Positions 10,872 through 22,266 are shown, counted from the stretch's first letter. The stretch is DNA of 64,000 nt from JAYUDN01 sp043739785 (GCA_043739785.1 JAYUDN010000002.1:47828-111827), one strand, 5' to 3'. Notes: a model not told the origin generated them from the letters alone. Made by a program: numbers and translations.

Positions 10872-11971
10872 TCGATTCCACAATTCCAGACGACCATCTG
10901 AGATTCTGGATTCAGGGATTGGAGTTTGCTATTGAGGAGTTCTTTGTGTTCTATTCGTATCGTTTCGAGAATACGTTCTATATCTGTTGTGGATTCGACA
11001 TGAACGAGTTGGCTCCGGTACTCCTTGACACCAGGGAATCCATGAAGGTACTGTACGAGGTGCTTACGAGCCTCCATCATTCCTTTTCTCTCTTTCCACT
11101 TCCAGAGGAGTTCTCCGTGGAGCTTCATCGTATCGAGTATTTCTTGAAGCGTAGGTTCATAATTTCCTGGGAGAAAACACCAAGGATTCCCGAAAGCCGC
11201 CCGCCCGATCATAAATCCATCGAGGTTTTCTAGTTTTCAGGTTTTCGAGTTTTCAGTTGATTTTTCTTGTCATTCAGATTCTAATTTCTTAGCTCATAGT
11301 TGAAAACCTTCAGGTATGCGGATTTTCCGGAGTCAGTCCTCATAACTCGCCACATCCCCATTGCCTATAACGGGAATAGAGAGGTGTTGCTTGAGTTCAT
11401 AGATTCCTGTAAAATCAGCCTTTCCCGTAAAGGCTTGTTTGTAGGTTCTTCCATGGACCGTGATCAGGTTGGCTCCTGCATTTTCGAGACCCTTGCAGAA
11501 TTCGATGAGGAGGCTATGATTTTCCCAGCCCAGTCGAGTTTTAACGGAAATAGGGATTTTCACGGCTTTTGACATTTCCTCGACGATCTGGAATGCGGTA
11601 TCACGATTGATCATGAGACTTGATCCATGACCGCTTTTCACTACTTTTTTGGCGGGACATCCCATATTGATATCGATGCCGGTGATGCCATATCCTTCGA
11701 TAATCTTTGCTGCTTCGGCAAATTTGGCCGGATCTTTTCCGAATATCTGGATAATGAGTGGATATTCTGAAACTTCATGAGTGAGGGCTTTTCTTTGTAA
11801 GTCTTTCGAATGCACGAGCCCATCTGCTGAGTAAAACTCACTAAAAACGACGGTTTCTGGGGCGATTTTTTTGATGACCTGTCGAAAGGGGCTATCCGAA
11901 TATCCGTCCATAGGGGCAAGTGCCGATATAGGTCACTGAGATGCGAGTTCCTTCCAGAAATTTTTGTGCAT
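10868..11971 (-). CDS. dus: tRNA-dihydrouridine synthase
   Basis: 367 residues, an FMN TIM-barrel enzyme that reduces uridines in the D-loop of tRNA. Recognisable parts are APMDGYSDSPFRQ, GIDINMGCPAKKV with the catalytic Cys, VKTRLGWE, ITVHGRTYKQAF and PVIGNGDV, then FMIGRAAFGNPW. Between GDVASYED and FMIGRAA there are about 40 extra residues (nt 11213-11332) with low-complexity text such as KLESEGQEKSTENSKTGKLE, absent from normal Dus proteins and derived from a TTTTC-type short repeat. The insert stays in frame only because its TGA codons encode Gly. The gene is convergent with the glycosyltransferase and overlaps its stop. DusA/B/C subclass was not decided. Confidence 0.9.
11213..11332 (-). 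repeat. In-frame low-complexity insert in dus
   Basis: About 120 bases between two conserved strands of the Dus barrel. The core (about 11222-11258) consists of degenerate copies of a TTTTCAG/TTTTCGAG unit, related to the CAAGTTTT octamer arrays inside murG at 54.5-55.5 kb. It is translated without TAA or TAG in the dus frame. Confidence 0.6.
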
Positions 11972-12181
11972 GGTGTTCGTTTTGGTAAGAGGTAAGTCAG
12001 AGTGATTATAGAATATGATGAAAAAACTACATCTCATCCTTCCTTCTTCTGTGTTCAGTCCTTTTTGGGTTATATTTTCTAGCAGTGTATAGTATTTTTC
12101 TATCTGTCAATGCTAATTATTGGCTTTTTCCTCGGACTTCTGCTATCCTGAATATATACCAAATACAAATAAACTATTTCT

Positions 12182-12655
12182 ATGTCTCAATCACAGAAAA
12201 CCCTCAAGGACGATGCTCGATCTCTCCTCATTCGAACTCATGGATACAGTTCCAAGGTCCGAGCGCTTATCCTTCTTGATATAAGTAGTGCCGATATTCG
12301 CGACTTCCTCCGGAAAGTAGGCGAGAATCTCAATATTGGCATCATCGAATCGACAGGGAGCGCAGAAGAGAAGACTCATTATATTGCGTATGATGCCTTT
12401 CTTACTGATGGAGTTTCTGGAAAACTGGATGTACTTTCTCTGGTCCATTCGCTGGTCGTCCCTATTCTTCCCGTAGAGAATGATTTTTCACCGAATTTCT
12501 CAGAATTTGATCCGATGAAATTCACAGGAAATGCCTTCCTCTATGAGAAAACTGATATCTATCACATCTTCGAGAAACTGATTCGCTACCTTGAAAATAT
12601 TCGCTACGCTGGAGATAAACGAACCCTCATGGAAAATCTGAAGAAGACTTTTTAA
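12182..12655 (+). CDS. Conserved-looking hypothetical protein
   Basis: 157 residues, not recognised. The text is that of a folded alpha/beta protein without membrane segments or signal peptide: SSKVRALILLDISSADIRD, then NIGIIESTGSAEE, IAYDAF and a C-terminal helical part with IFEKLIRYLENIRYAGDKR. No TGA codon occurs in it, so it reads the same in both codes. It stands alone with about 200 bases upstream; the leader at 12001-12181 holds no gene I can support. The start ATG follows an AT-rich region. Confidence 0.7.
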   Translation: MSQSQKTLKDDARSLLIRTHGYSSKVRALILLDISSADIRDFLRKVGENLNIGIIESTGSAEEKTHYIAYDAFLTDGVSGKLDVLSLVHSLVVPILPVENDFSPNFSEFDPMKFTGNAFLYEKTDIYHIFEKLIRYLENIRYAGDKRTLMENLKKTF

Positions 12656-12707
12656 ATATTAGTTTTTATGATGTTTATTCTGTTCATTATAACAGCGTTT
12701 GTACTCA

Positions 12708-13031
12708 ATGTGCCTTCTATCTTTAGTGAAAATGATCGTACGTTTATATCCAAAAACTCCGTGTTTTATCAGAAAGTCTTATATCTTTTTCTTGGAGGGT
12801 GTTCTTGCACTCAATATTTTCGGATTGTTTACTCTACTATGATTTGTCTGAGATAAACTAGGTTTAATGAATATACTATATTTATCTGATCTAGTAGTAT
12901 TGTTTATCTATAGTATTTTGTTACCATTTCTTATGATATGAAATAAATTGGATAGCATTACTAGAAATTTCGGCATTATTGGGACCATTTTTATATTAAT
13001 GACCTATCTAAGCTTTTTTATAAATTCATAG
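12708..13031 (+). CDS. Possible small membrane protein, start or frame uncertain
   Basis: 107 residues if read from the ATG at 12708, with three or four hydrophobic stretches (FFLEGVLALNIFGLFTLLGF, LVVLFIYSILLPFLMI, IIGTIFILMTYLSFF) and three TGA codons as Gly. A second overlapping frame starting at ATG 12668 encodes a hydrophobic N terminus (FILFIITAFVLNVP) and ends at 12856. The two hydrophobic stretches would make one continuous membrane protein if a single frameshift occurred around 12730-12780, so this may be a decayed or wrongly sequenced gene. No family recognised. Confidence 0.35.
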
Positions 13032-13088
13032 AACTAGTTTGCTAGTCTAGACCATATTTTTTTATCATCTTTAAAGATGTAGCATTTT

Positions 13089-13586
13089 TTACATCGCCAT
13101 CATTTTCTTTTCCCCGAGTAGTTTGTCTACGAAGAGGACACCATCGAGGTGATCGATCTCATGCTGGACGATGCGAGCGGCAAGATCAGTAAGCTTGAGG
13201 GCATATTTTTTCCCTTCGAAATCGAGAAACGAGAGCTTGACCCAGACCCAACGTTCGACTTCGCCACTTTCTCATGGGACCGAGAGGCATCATTCTTTGT
13301 CGATACATCGTTCGACGGAGTGTTCGATGATTTCTGGATTGACCATGGCAATTGTTCGGTAGTTTTCATCATCGTAGTCTCGCATCAGGGAGACGACAAT
13401 AATTCGTTTATTGACCCCAATCTGCGGGGCAGCGAGTCCGACGCCACCATTATCTGGATCTTTGATATACTTGAGCATATCTTGGACGACTTCGGTAAAT
13501 TGTTTCATTTCTCTTGGAAGGACCTCAGAACTACGTTCACGAAGGATCTCGTTTTCACGACCAGTTTCAATATGGAGTTTTGGCAT
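13089..13586 (-). CDS. def: Peptide deformylase
   Basis: 165 residues. All three motifs are present: GVGLAAPQIG at 48-57, EGCLSVPG with the metal ligand Cys100, and QHEIDHLDG with HExxH at 142-146. Gly99 and Gly105 are TGA codons; Gly99 is the invariant Gly of EGCLS, which supports UGA = Gly. The enzyme removes the formyl group from nascent proteins using Fe2+ or Zn2+. The short C-terminal tail (KKMMAM) ends soon after the catalytic helix, as in compact type 1 enzymes. It is divergent from the MurE-like gene (187 bases between starts). Confidence 0.95.
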
Positions 13587-13773
13587 AAAATGGAAGTTAG
13601 GAAAGGGTTTTTCTTATTTTTTCTTGTACAAAGGGAGAGCGATGATATACTTGAATACTAGTAAAATTTCCATAAAATTCAAGTATCATTTGATGATATG
13701 GGATTTCCTTGGATTTTGCATTGCATTCACGAGAAAACCATTTCTTTCCTTTTCACACTGATCCTCATTTCTT

Positions 13774-15090
13774 ATGCTTTCATTTTTTCGAAAAATCATC
13801 CCTCTCGATAGTTCCCTTCGTCGCAGTTATCACTACTTTCGAGGATGGATTGCTTTTCATCTTTCTGGAGATCCTGCTGATAGTATGATTGTGATCGGAG
13901 TAACCGGGACGAAAGGGAAGACCACGACGACGAATCTCATCGCTCGCGGACTTCAGATGTCTGGGAAAAAAGTCGCGATGTTTTCGACGGTCAATATGAT
14001 GATCGATGGGAAGTTTTCTGACAATAATCTCAAGATGACTTCACCGAGCCCGTTTGACCTGTGGAAATTCCTCAATCAGGCCAAAGAAGCAGGATGTGAA
14101 TATGTGGTGATTGAGACCTCATCCCACGCCCTCTATTACCATCGAGTGCTCGGTCTTAGATATGATGTTGCGGTTCTGACCAATATCTCTCAAGATCACT
14201 TGGACCTCCATAAAACCATGGAAAACTATGTGGCGACGAAGCTCCTCCTCTTCAAAAATCTCTACAAATACGGAGTCCGACGAGATGTCAAAAAAGTGAG
14301 TATCATCAATATTGACTCATCCTATTCGAGTGAATTCCTTTCGAAAGAAATCGTTACCGATGCACTCTACACCTATGGATTCTCTCGAAGTGCTCAGATT
14401 CGTGCGGATGAGATTGAGTCTCATACGGATTCGATGAGTTTTCGTGTGAGTATCCCTTCAAATCAGTTCACACTGCATACCAAACTCAGATGAGAGTTCA
14501 ATATTCTCAATATCCTGGCTGCGATTTCTGTACTGATGTCACAGAAGGTCGAAATTCCGGTGATTCAGCAATTGATCGAATCCGTTGACGGTATTCCCGG
14601 AAGACTTGAAGAAGTTCAGAATACTCGAGGAGCGTTTATCTTCGTAGACTATGCACATACCGAGGATTCCCTCGAAAATGTCCTCCAGACGCTCAAAAAA
14701 ATCGAATGAAACCATCGTATTATTACGATTTTTGGGGCAACCGGAGATCGTGATAAGACCAAGCGACCGAAAATGGGAAGGGTGGTCGATCGCCTTTCAG
14801 ATGTGATTATCCTCACGGATGATGATACGTATACTGAAGACTCCCTGTCGATCATACGAGATGTTTCCATGGGGATTCATCGGAAAGAATGAGACAAGTT
14901 CTGGATTATCCCATCTCGTGAAGATGCTATTCGTACCGCTATGATTATGCTCCGAGAGTGAGATATCGTCCTCCTCGCTGGGAAATGAGCCGAGTCAGTT
15001 CAAGTGACTCAGAAAGGATCTATCCCTTGGAACGATAAAAAAGTCGTGGAAAAGATACTTATGGAAATCGAGAGCCAGGTGATTCTCTAG
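13774..15090 (+). CDS. murE: MurE-like Mur ligase lacking the usual N-terminal domain
   Basis: 438 residues. The ATP site is GVTGTKGKTTTTNL at 42-55, followed by the MurE-type blocks TSSHAL, TNISQDHLDLH, GRLEEV, VDYAHTEDSL and FGATGDRDKTKRP. In standard MurE (about 490 residues) the ATP site is near residue 110; here only about 40 residues precede it, so most of the UDP-MurNAc-dipeptide-binding domain is missing or replaced by a basic, amphipathic N terminus. The amino-acid specificity position reads TDDDTYTEDS instead of DNPR (meso-DAP) or D(D/N)P-N/A (Lys), so the third amino acid cannot be predicted. Six TGA codons encode Gly. It may be a shortened CPR form or a paralogue. Confidence 0.8.
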
Positions 15091-15131
15091 AGCTAAAGTA
15101 GTTTTTTTAGCTGCGAAGTTTGTTTAAGGTA

Positions 15132-15581
15132 TTAGTTTTCTTTGATCAGTTTCCATACTCGTAGGTTGGCACTTCATCGAAATTCATTTACTCGTCATAG
15201 ACTGGGATTGTATTGACTCGTTGATAGTTCATGGAGTACCGAAAAATTCTCCTTGCCATCTTCAATATCCGCGGTAAATCTTCACCCCTCCATAATTCTC
15301 TCTTGTTCCATCGCTCGAAGACAGATTCTATCGACTTCTTTTACCGTTCCTCACTTAATGCGATGAATAAGCGTATTGTAAGCTAGAACCAATTCAAGAG
15401 AATTCCAGGTAGTACGAATATGTAGCCTTCTTTTGAGGTGAAAACTTTCGTTTCACTGCACAAGAACTTCTTGAAGTTCTTGCAAAAGTGTGCCTCCACT
15501 TTTTGTGGCGAGACTTTTTTCCGTTGAGGCAGCTTTTCCTGTTAATCAAGTCATTCCACTCGATTCTGCTGTTACAAACAT
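15132..15581 (-). CDS. Hypothetical protein visible only with UGA = Gly
   Basis: 149 residues, not recognised. Translation crosses six or seven TGA codons and there is no TAA/TAG from the ATG at 15581, which follows directly on an in-frame TAG, to the stop at 15132. The middle is predicted helical and basic (HLKRRLHIRTTWNSLELVLA, then ICLRAMEQERIMEGG). No signal peptide or membrane helix. It is convergent with the MurE-like gene (41 bases between stops), with a short inverted repeat AGCTAAA/TTTAGCT at 15091-15112 between them. It sits just downstream of a strong terminator, so it must have its own promoter. Confidence 0.6.
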
Positions 15582-15602
15582 ATGATGTATCTATGAGAAA
15601 AT

Positions 15603-15631
15603 AAAAAACTCCTCCAGGTTTGCTGGAGGAG
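15603..15631 (-). terminator. Strong terminator of the secA-to-permease operon
   Basis: A perfect 9-bp GC-rich stem (CTCCTCCAG / CTGGAGGAG) with a 5-base loop; on the reverse strand it is followed by six T residues. It lies about 105 bases after the stop of the AI-2E-type permease gene. Confidence 0.85.
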
Positions 15632-15735
15632 AGGTGCATATATTCTAGAGGATTCTAAACTATATAAATCTACCCTTCAGCAATTGCAGAAAGAAGAAAT
15701 AACAAGCAAAGAATGTAGAAGTTCGAAGGATCATA

Positions 15736-16905
15736 TTATTTAGTAGGTTTGGTTTTTAGGGCCACTGGGGTGATAGTATGGAAAGTATCAGTTTTGTCAA
15801 TACTTTTTTTCTGACGGATATACTCGAAGGTGATGAGTTGGAGGATGGCGGCTGTCGGTACGGCGAGGATGATTCCGAGTATTCCTCAGAGTATTCCTCC
15901 AGCAATCATTACGACAAAGACAAAGAGCGGAGAGAGGTCGAGCGATTTGCTCATGATATAGGGAACGAGCAAATTATTCTCAACCTGTTGCATGATGATA
16001 TAAAATACCAGGATAGTGACTCCTATCTCCCATGAGAATCCGAGTCCTACGACGAGGGCTGGTACGAGCGCGATGATCGGTCCTATATAGGGGATGAATT
16101 CCATAATACCGGCAATCATAGCGAGTGACCATACTTTCCCACTTGATACTCCGAATATTCATTCGATGAATGTCAGTCCGATGAGCACAATCGTAAAAAT
16201 ACAGAGTCCGAGAATCATCTGACCACGCAGCCAGTGATGGATAATCGTCTGTACCGCATGGAAGTGCTTCTTGATATAGCGTGAGGAACTTGTCGGGACG
16301 AGATCGAGGAGGAGTTGACCGAGACTTTTTCTCTCCATAGCCATAAGAAATGTCATAATAGCGATAAAGACCGTTTGAGTGACAACGCTTCCGACATTTC
16401 AGATAATCGAAAATCATCCGGTCGTAATCATCGAAACCTGATTGCTAATGAATGCTTGTATAGCGCCAGCATTTGACTTGATAAAAACAAGTACCTGTTC
16501 GAGGTTTACTCTTCCAATCAGAAAGTTCAGCGCCTGTTCCAGATAGGGGTGGAGATGCAGAGAAGTAACATTTTTGAGACTAATAGCTGTCTGTAGGGTC
16601 GTAAGCCAGTCAGTCAGTTTCCCAATTCCCTGACTAATATACTCGACAAAAATCGGGAGGATATTCGAAATGACGACCGTAATCGCAAAGAACGTACAGA
16701 GGTAGATCAGCGAAAGCGTAATCCACGGTCGAATATGGTTTTTCTCTCAGGCTTCTATTGCTCAGTGGAGCATCAGAGTCAGGAGTCCAGAAATACAGAA
16801 CATAAAAACGACTGCCTCGAGCGTATAGAGTATATAGAGAATGACGGCTATAATCAGGAGAATGCCAATTTTTTGTACCCATTCGATGAAAGACTCAGTA
16901 TTCAT
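15736..16905 (-). CDS. AI-2E transporter family permease (PerM/YdiK-like)
   Basis: 389 residues with the 7-8 membrane segments of the PF01594 family. The N-terminal pair of helices is followed by a large amphipathic region (residues about 75-170) and then the conserved C-terminal core with MEFIPYIGPIIALVPA, followed by VENNLLVPYIMSKSLDLSP and GGILGGILGIILAVPTAA. Members export small molecules or ions; autoinducer-2 export is only proven for a few, so the substrate is unknown. It is the last gene of a reverse-strand run starting at secA, 60 bases after the secreted coiled-coil protein. The ATG at 16905 was chosen over an upstream TTG. Confidence 0.85.
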
Positions 16906-16965
16906 AAGGATAAGAGATAGGTTGACTCCACTATAGAAAAAAATTCTTTTTTTCAAAAGAATTTT

Positions 16966-17601
16966 TTAATGAAAGATACTATCGATGAATGATTGAAAGA
17001 TATTTTTCTTCTCGTTATCTTTTTCTTGGGTGAGGGCGGTATTGATTTCCTCTATTTGGGAGTCGATTTCAGAAAATAATCCGGTGTAGTAGTCGCTGAT
17101 AAGCTTGTTTCTCTTGTTATCGAAGGCGTCGTATCGTTGTACGAGAGAACTTCGAAAAATGAGAAGGGCTGATTTTTGATCATTGAGATCCGGGTAGTTC
17201 TTTCGTATTTCTCGAAAACTCTTCTTATCTCGAGGTTGGAGGAATTTGATAATCCCCTCATCGAGCGTTTTGATAATATCCTTTTTCTCTTGAATTTTAT
17301 TTCTCCTTGCATCTTTGTCACTACTATCAGTGCTACTTCTTGCATCTTCTGGGATTTTTACTATCTCTCATGTATTGATTGATTCATCCTTTGTCCCAAG
17401 GAATGAACCAGTGGCGTCTTCAGAGAAAAAAGAGCCGCTCAATAATTTGGGAGTGTCATTTTTTCCTGTTCCTATCTGGATTAGATCACTATTTGGATGC
17501 TTGATAGGATCAGTCTTTCCGGTTCATGCAAAAATCACCTCTGATCCAAGAGTAGAGGACAAAAGGAGAATAAAGCATGAAAGTCTGAGATAGCGCAACA
17601 T
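16966..17601 (-). CDS. Secreted, mostly helical protein of unknown function
   Basis: 211 residues. It begins with MLRYLRLSCFILLLSSTLG, a typical signal peptide, with likely cleavage before or near SEVIFAG. The mature part opens with a Gly/Ser/Asp-rich linker and continues with a charged helical domain (KIQEKKDIIKTLDEGIIKFL, IDSQIEEINTALTQEKDNEK) that looks like a coiled coil. Two TGA codons encode Gly in the linker. No family recognised. It lies between truB and the permease in a tight same-strand run, so it is probably cotranscribed with secA and lepB and exported by them. Confidence 0.7.
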
Positions 17602-17663
17602 ATCGAGAAGGTACTCACTTTCCTCGAAAATGCAAATGATGGATGTAAAGATTGTGTGAGTAT

Positions 17664-18527
17664 TTAGAGGTTGTTTCTTTCGATCAAGAGCTTCCCTCCC
17701 ATGGCCTTCGTGAGAGAACATAGTTTCCCCGCAAAGAAGAGAAAATAGGCTTTACCTTCCCTGAGATCTGGATACGAAATGTATACTCCATTTTGAATAT
17801 CAGTATACTCTGTCTGAGAGAGCTCGATTTTTCCTATGTCCGGAAACAGATCATCATACGAAATGGTCTTTTGGATCTCAAAGTGAGAAAGATCCTGAGC
17901 CTCATGCTTGGTAAGGATGACCCCTGTAAGCGGGAGAATTTCCGTTCTATCGAGCGAAGTTATGTATCATGTGTCAGTTCCGAAATATGCACCAATGCTA
18001 GGAGCGAGGGAGCGTACATAGGTGCCACTCGAAACCAGAATCTCTATATCGATACTGGGGAGACGGATCTCATGTATGATAACCTCATAGATTTCGATGG
18101 CCCTCTCGGCGAGGGTAAAATCTTTCCCTTCACGTGCTAGCTCGTAGGCGCGTTTCCCCCCGAGCAACAGCGCACTGTATTTTGGGGGAATTTGGGAAGT
18201 TTGTTTGAGGAGAAACTGGCGGAGTCCTTCTGTAGAAGTCCCTTCACGAAGTTTTTTCTCATAGTACTCCATCTGCTCGACGTCACTTCCGAGGTCGAGG
18301 GTTTCCGTACTACCATCAATCCGTACCGTTGCTCGGTAGCGCTTCGTGGCTCACTCGAGGAGGGGGATGAGCTTCGTACTGTTTTCTGTAGCTACCAAGA
18401 GACAACCAGTCGCAAGCGGGTCGAGAGTTCCCGTGTGTCAGATTTTCTTGATTCAGAGTACTTTTCGGAGATTTCTAAGTACTTCAAAACTCGTACAACC
18501 GGAAGGTTTATCGATGAGATAAAACAT
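17664..18527 (-). CDS. truB: tRNA pseudouridine55 synthase
   Basis: 287 residues. The catalytic motif GHTGTLDPLATG is at residues 30-41 with nucleophile Asp37; Gly30 of this invariant motif is a TGA codon. Further family blocks are KRYRATVRI, QIPPKYSALLLGGKRAYELA and ILVSSGTYVRSLA. A C-terminal PUA-like segment follows (about 225-287). The enzyme makes pseudouridine 55 in the T-loop of tRNAs. The start ATG gives the family-typical opening FYLIDKPSGCTSF. It lies 49 bases after lepB in the secA run. Confidence 0.95.
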
Positions 18528-18576
18528 AAAGTAAGTTCAAAATTAGCTGACAATCATTCTCAAATATTCTTAACTA

Positions 18577-19437
18577 TTAGTCCAGCTCTGGATATTCTGC
18601 ACTTTTTGGGTGATCAAAGAGCCTCGGTGTATAGACCCAAGAAAACGTTCCAAAACTTGGAATCACACTATCCGGATTATCTTTAAATATATTGAAGTAA
18701 CCGAAACTCAGAAGCACCTTTCCGAGAACATCTGATCGTTTTACGAAGTGAGCATTTTCATCTATTTCGCTCGTACAGGTTCGAAAGCATGATCGTGAAT
18801 CAGCTGAGTTGACGCGGTTATCTCACATGACCCAATACATTTCTTCTGGTACGACAAAGGTATCCTTTTCTACATAGGGAGGAAAATAGGTCTGTCCCGA
18901 GTTGGTGGGTGAGAGGTACGGTTCATGAATGGCGATAAAGGCATTGGTATTTGGTTCAGTCAGACTCCGCTTTTGGATGTATACCAGTCCATTTTCGATA
19001 CGGATTCTATCTCCAGGCATACCGATAATTCTTTTGATGTAGTACTCACGGTTCTTATCAACGTGTGGGGTGAGAACGATGACATCACCTCGTTTTGGTC
19101 ATGCAAATCCGAGAGGAATCTTCGCGAGCGTCGCATCAAAAAACTCACCAATAGCCAGATCGATTTTATTGGTGCTTGTAGGATGATAAAAAATATAACG
19201 CATATCAAAGTAGGAAAACTTGTCAACGAGAATATATTCATTATCGTGATAGCTTGTCTGCATCGAGTCTCCTTTAATCTTGAATGGAGTGATAATAATC
19301 CATCGAATAAAGAGGACAATCAGAAGGATAACGACGATATCCCTTAGGAATTGGATAAATTCACTCAAGGTATTCGACTCGATCATTTCTTCCTGGGTTT
19401 GGATTTCTGGGTCGATTATTTCGTTATCTGACGTCAT
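18577..19437 (-). CDS. lepB: Signal peptidase I
   Basis: 286 residues. One N-terminal membrane helix (about 32-50) is followed by the catalytic serine in KGDSM (Ser58) and the general-base lysine in EYYIKRIIGMPGD (Lys135). Box E reads MGDNRVNSADSR near residue 204, with its invariant first Gly encoded by TGA. An acidic cytoplasmic N-terminal tail (DNEIIDPEIQTQEEMIES) precedes the helix. The enzyme cleaves signal peptides of Sec substrates on the outer face of the membrane. It is 85 bases downstream of secA, a fitting partnership in the export block. Confidence 0.95.
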
Positions 19438-19522
19438 AGATGGTGAGGATAGAGGCTAAATAAGGTATTGATACATGCAGATATTGAATAGGACTTGTAT
19501 GATGTTTTCCAGGTGAGTATTA

Positions 19523-22266
19523 CTATGCTCCGTGACAGTTTTTGTATTTTTTTCCACTTCCGCAAGGACAAGGCTCATTTCTTCAGACGACGGCCACTGT
19601 CGGTTCACTTGAGACCCGTACTTGTCTTATTTTGGTTTCTTCATTTCATCAGAGGAGCATCTTATGAGTGACCGATTCGATTTCTGGATTCGAATTTCAG
19701 AGAAATCCCGCTATGGCTCATTCTTGGTACTTGGCGAGCAGTACCTCTTCGAGCTTGATCGTATCCATGGATTCACTAGGCTTCGCCGTCAGGAGCCCCT
19801 TAATAATGCGGTGTTCGATGTCTCGGATAAGCGTGATAAATTTATCGTAGGCCCGTTCTTTGTAGATCATGAGAGGATTCTTCTGTGCATATCCCTCAAA
19901 GGCTACCTCTTCTCTTAGATGTGCCATCGCATCGATATGATTCATCCAGAGTTCATCGATGGTCGCGAGAGTGAGTGATCGCTCGAAGTTCGAAAATTCT
20001 TCCTCGGTTCCCGTATTTCTGAGCATTTCTATTTTTCCCTGAAGGAGACTCGAAAGGGTAGATTCGACTTCCTCCCAGTTCGTAGCATTTCCGAGAGTAT
20101 CGGTCGTCGCAAGTGACGATTCGACGAAGTGATTCACCTCCTCAATCAGTAGGGTCGTATCCGTATCATCAATCGTCTGAGAAATTTTAGCCTCTTTAAC
20201 TCCGTCGATGATAGACTTGAGTTGATTCGAAAGCATTCGAAGCACCTCATCATGGATATCCCCGCCACTGAGTATTTTATTCCTTCGAGCGTAGATCGCA
20301 AGACGGTGGTGATTGAGGACATCATCGTATTCGAGAATATGTTTTCGCATATCGAAGTTTCGACCTTCAACCTGTTTTTGGATCGTGGTGATATTGTTGG
20401 CGAGCATTTTACTCTCGACGAGCGGATCTCCTTCTGGATGTCCTTCGAAGTTCGCGAGAATCGCAAAAAGCTTATTGCCTCCGAAGATTCGCATGATATC
20501 GTCTTGAGGTGAGAGCATAAACTGAGAAAGACCAGGATCTCCCTGACGACCACTTCGACCGCGGAGCTGGTTGTCAATTCTTCGTGTTTCGTGCTTTTCG
20601 GTCCCTATTACGTAGAGTCCACCGAGAGGGTAGATTTGATTCCCGGCAGTTCCGGTAATCGTGACTTCTCCGGAGAGAGTTCGAACTCGCTCATCGATCT
20701 TGATATCGGTTCCTCTTCCCGCCATATTGGTCGCTATAGTGATCGCTCCGTAGGTTCCAGCTTTGGCGATAATTTCCGCTTCCCGAGAATCCTGCTTTGC
20801 ATTGAGGACTTCGTGAGGGGTTCCGCTCTGAGTGAGGAGTTCTGAGAGGTATTCACTTTTTGCAACCGAAACCGTACCGACGAGGACGGGTTGTCCATTC
20901 TTATGGAGTTCATTGATGAGCTTGACGATGTAGGCAAATTTTCCTTTTTCCGTTCGAAAGAGAATATCTCATCGATCATTTCTCCGCATGGGTTTATTGG
21001 TCGGGATCGAGATAACCTCGAGTCGATAGATTTTATAGAATTCTTCTTCTTCGGTTTTCGCGGTTCCGGTCATCCCTGATAGTTTCCGATAGAGACGGAA
21101 ATAATTCTGAAAGGTAATAGAGGCAAGGGTTTTTGACTCTTGCTGAATCGTGACATTTTCTTTTGCTTCGATGGCTTGATGGAGACCATCAGAATACCTT
21201 CGACCAGCAAGAACACGACCCGTATGCTCATCGATGATGTACACTTCCTCATTGCGTACGAGGTAGTCGACATCACGCTTGTAGACGGTAGAGGCTTTAA
21301 GAGCATTTTCGATATGGTGGAGGTCATTGTAGTGTTGACTCACGTAGATATTATCGACACCGAGAAAGGCTTCGACGGCCTGTATTCCTTCTTCCGTGAG
21401 CGTTGCGGTTTTCTGCTTCTCGTCGATTTTGTAGTGCTTTTCGCTCTCGAGTTTTCGAGCCATGGCAGCAAATTTGACATATTTACTGGTCGGTTCGCTA
21501 TCAGGAGCGGATATGATAAGAGGTGTTCGCGCCTCATCGACGAGAATAGAGTCTACCTCATCGATGATCGCATAGAGGAGGGGTCCCATCACCTTTCTCT
21601 CTAGGTTTGGCGCCATATTGTCTCTGAGGTAGTCGAATCCGAGCTCATTATTCGTCGCGTAGACGATCGAACGACCATATTGTTCTTTTTTCTCGTTCGG
21701 AGACTGTCCATGGACGACGATCCCGGTCGAGAGACCCAGGGTTGAGTAGATAATCCCCATCTCTTTGGCGTCACGAGAGGCGAGGTAGTCATTAACCGTG
21801 ACGATATGGACTGGTACTCCCGTCAGAGCATTGAGGTACGCAGCAATCGTCGCGACGAGCGTCTTTCCTTCTCCGGTTCGCATCTCTGAGATGTTTCCAT
21901 CATGGAGGGCCATCGCTCCTACGAGTTGAACATCGTAGGGGATCATGTTCCAGACGATTTTCTTCTCACCTCCGATATCGAACTCCTTATCATAGATGAG
22001 TTCACAGGCACGACGATGGAGCGCAATCGCCTCATACTTGATAGATTCGAGAATCTCCCGGATCTTCACGTAGTCCGCATCCTCACGATAATCAAGGTCT
22101 GAAAAAAGGGACTGAAACTCGTGGGTTTTCGCTTGAACCTGTTCGATGGAGGTAATCTCATTCTGGAATTGAGATTCTATGATTTTGATGGATTCGAGTT
22201 CTTTCTGGTACTGTCGGAGTTTTTTTTCACTGGGGTCTCAGAATATTCGGGTAAAAATGGACATAT
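19523..22266 (-). CDS. secA: Preprotein translocase ATPase SecA, with an N-terminal frameshift
   Basis: About 914 residues. Motifs include the Walker A-containing MRTGEGKTLVA, DEVDSILVDEARTPLI, GRRYSDGLHQAIEAKE, MAGRGTDIKI, QLRGRSGRQGD and the C-terminal zinc/SecB-binding motif EPCPCGSGKKYKNCHG. The ATG at 22266 gives the canonical start MSIFTRIFGDPSEKKL, but this frame runs into TAG shortly after QYQKE; the rest of SecA is one base out of phase. The switch must happen between an A8 run (about 22221-22230) and the AAAGAAAAC tract near 22200. A 1-base deletion, an assembly error, or slippage on the poly-A run could explain it. No alternative ATG/GTG/TTG precedes residue 66 in the main frame. 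Confidence 0.9.

Noticed and set aside
20146..20577. Second reverse frame within secA
   Set aside because: Out of frame with SecA motifs and Ser/Arg-rich; a codon-bias shadow.
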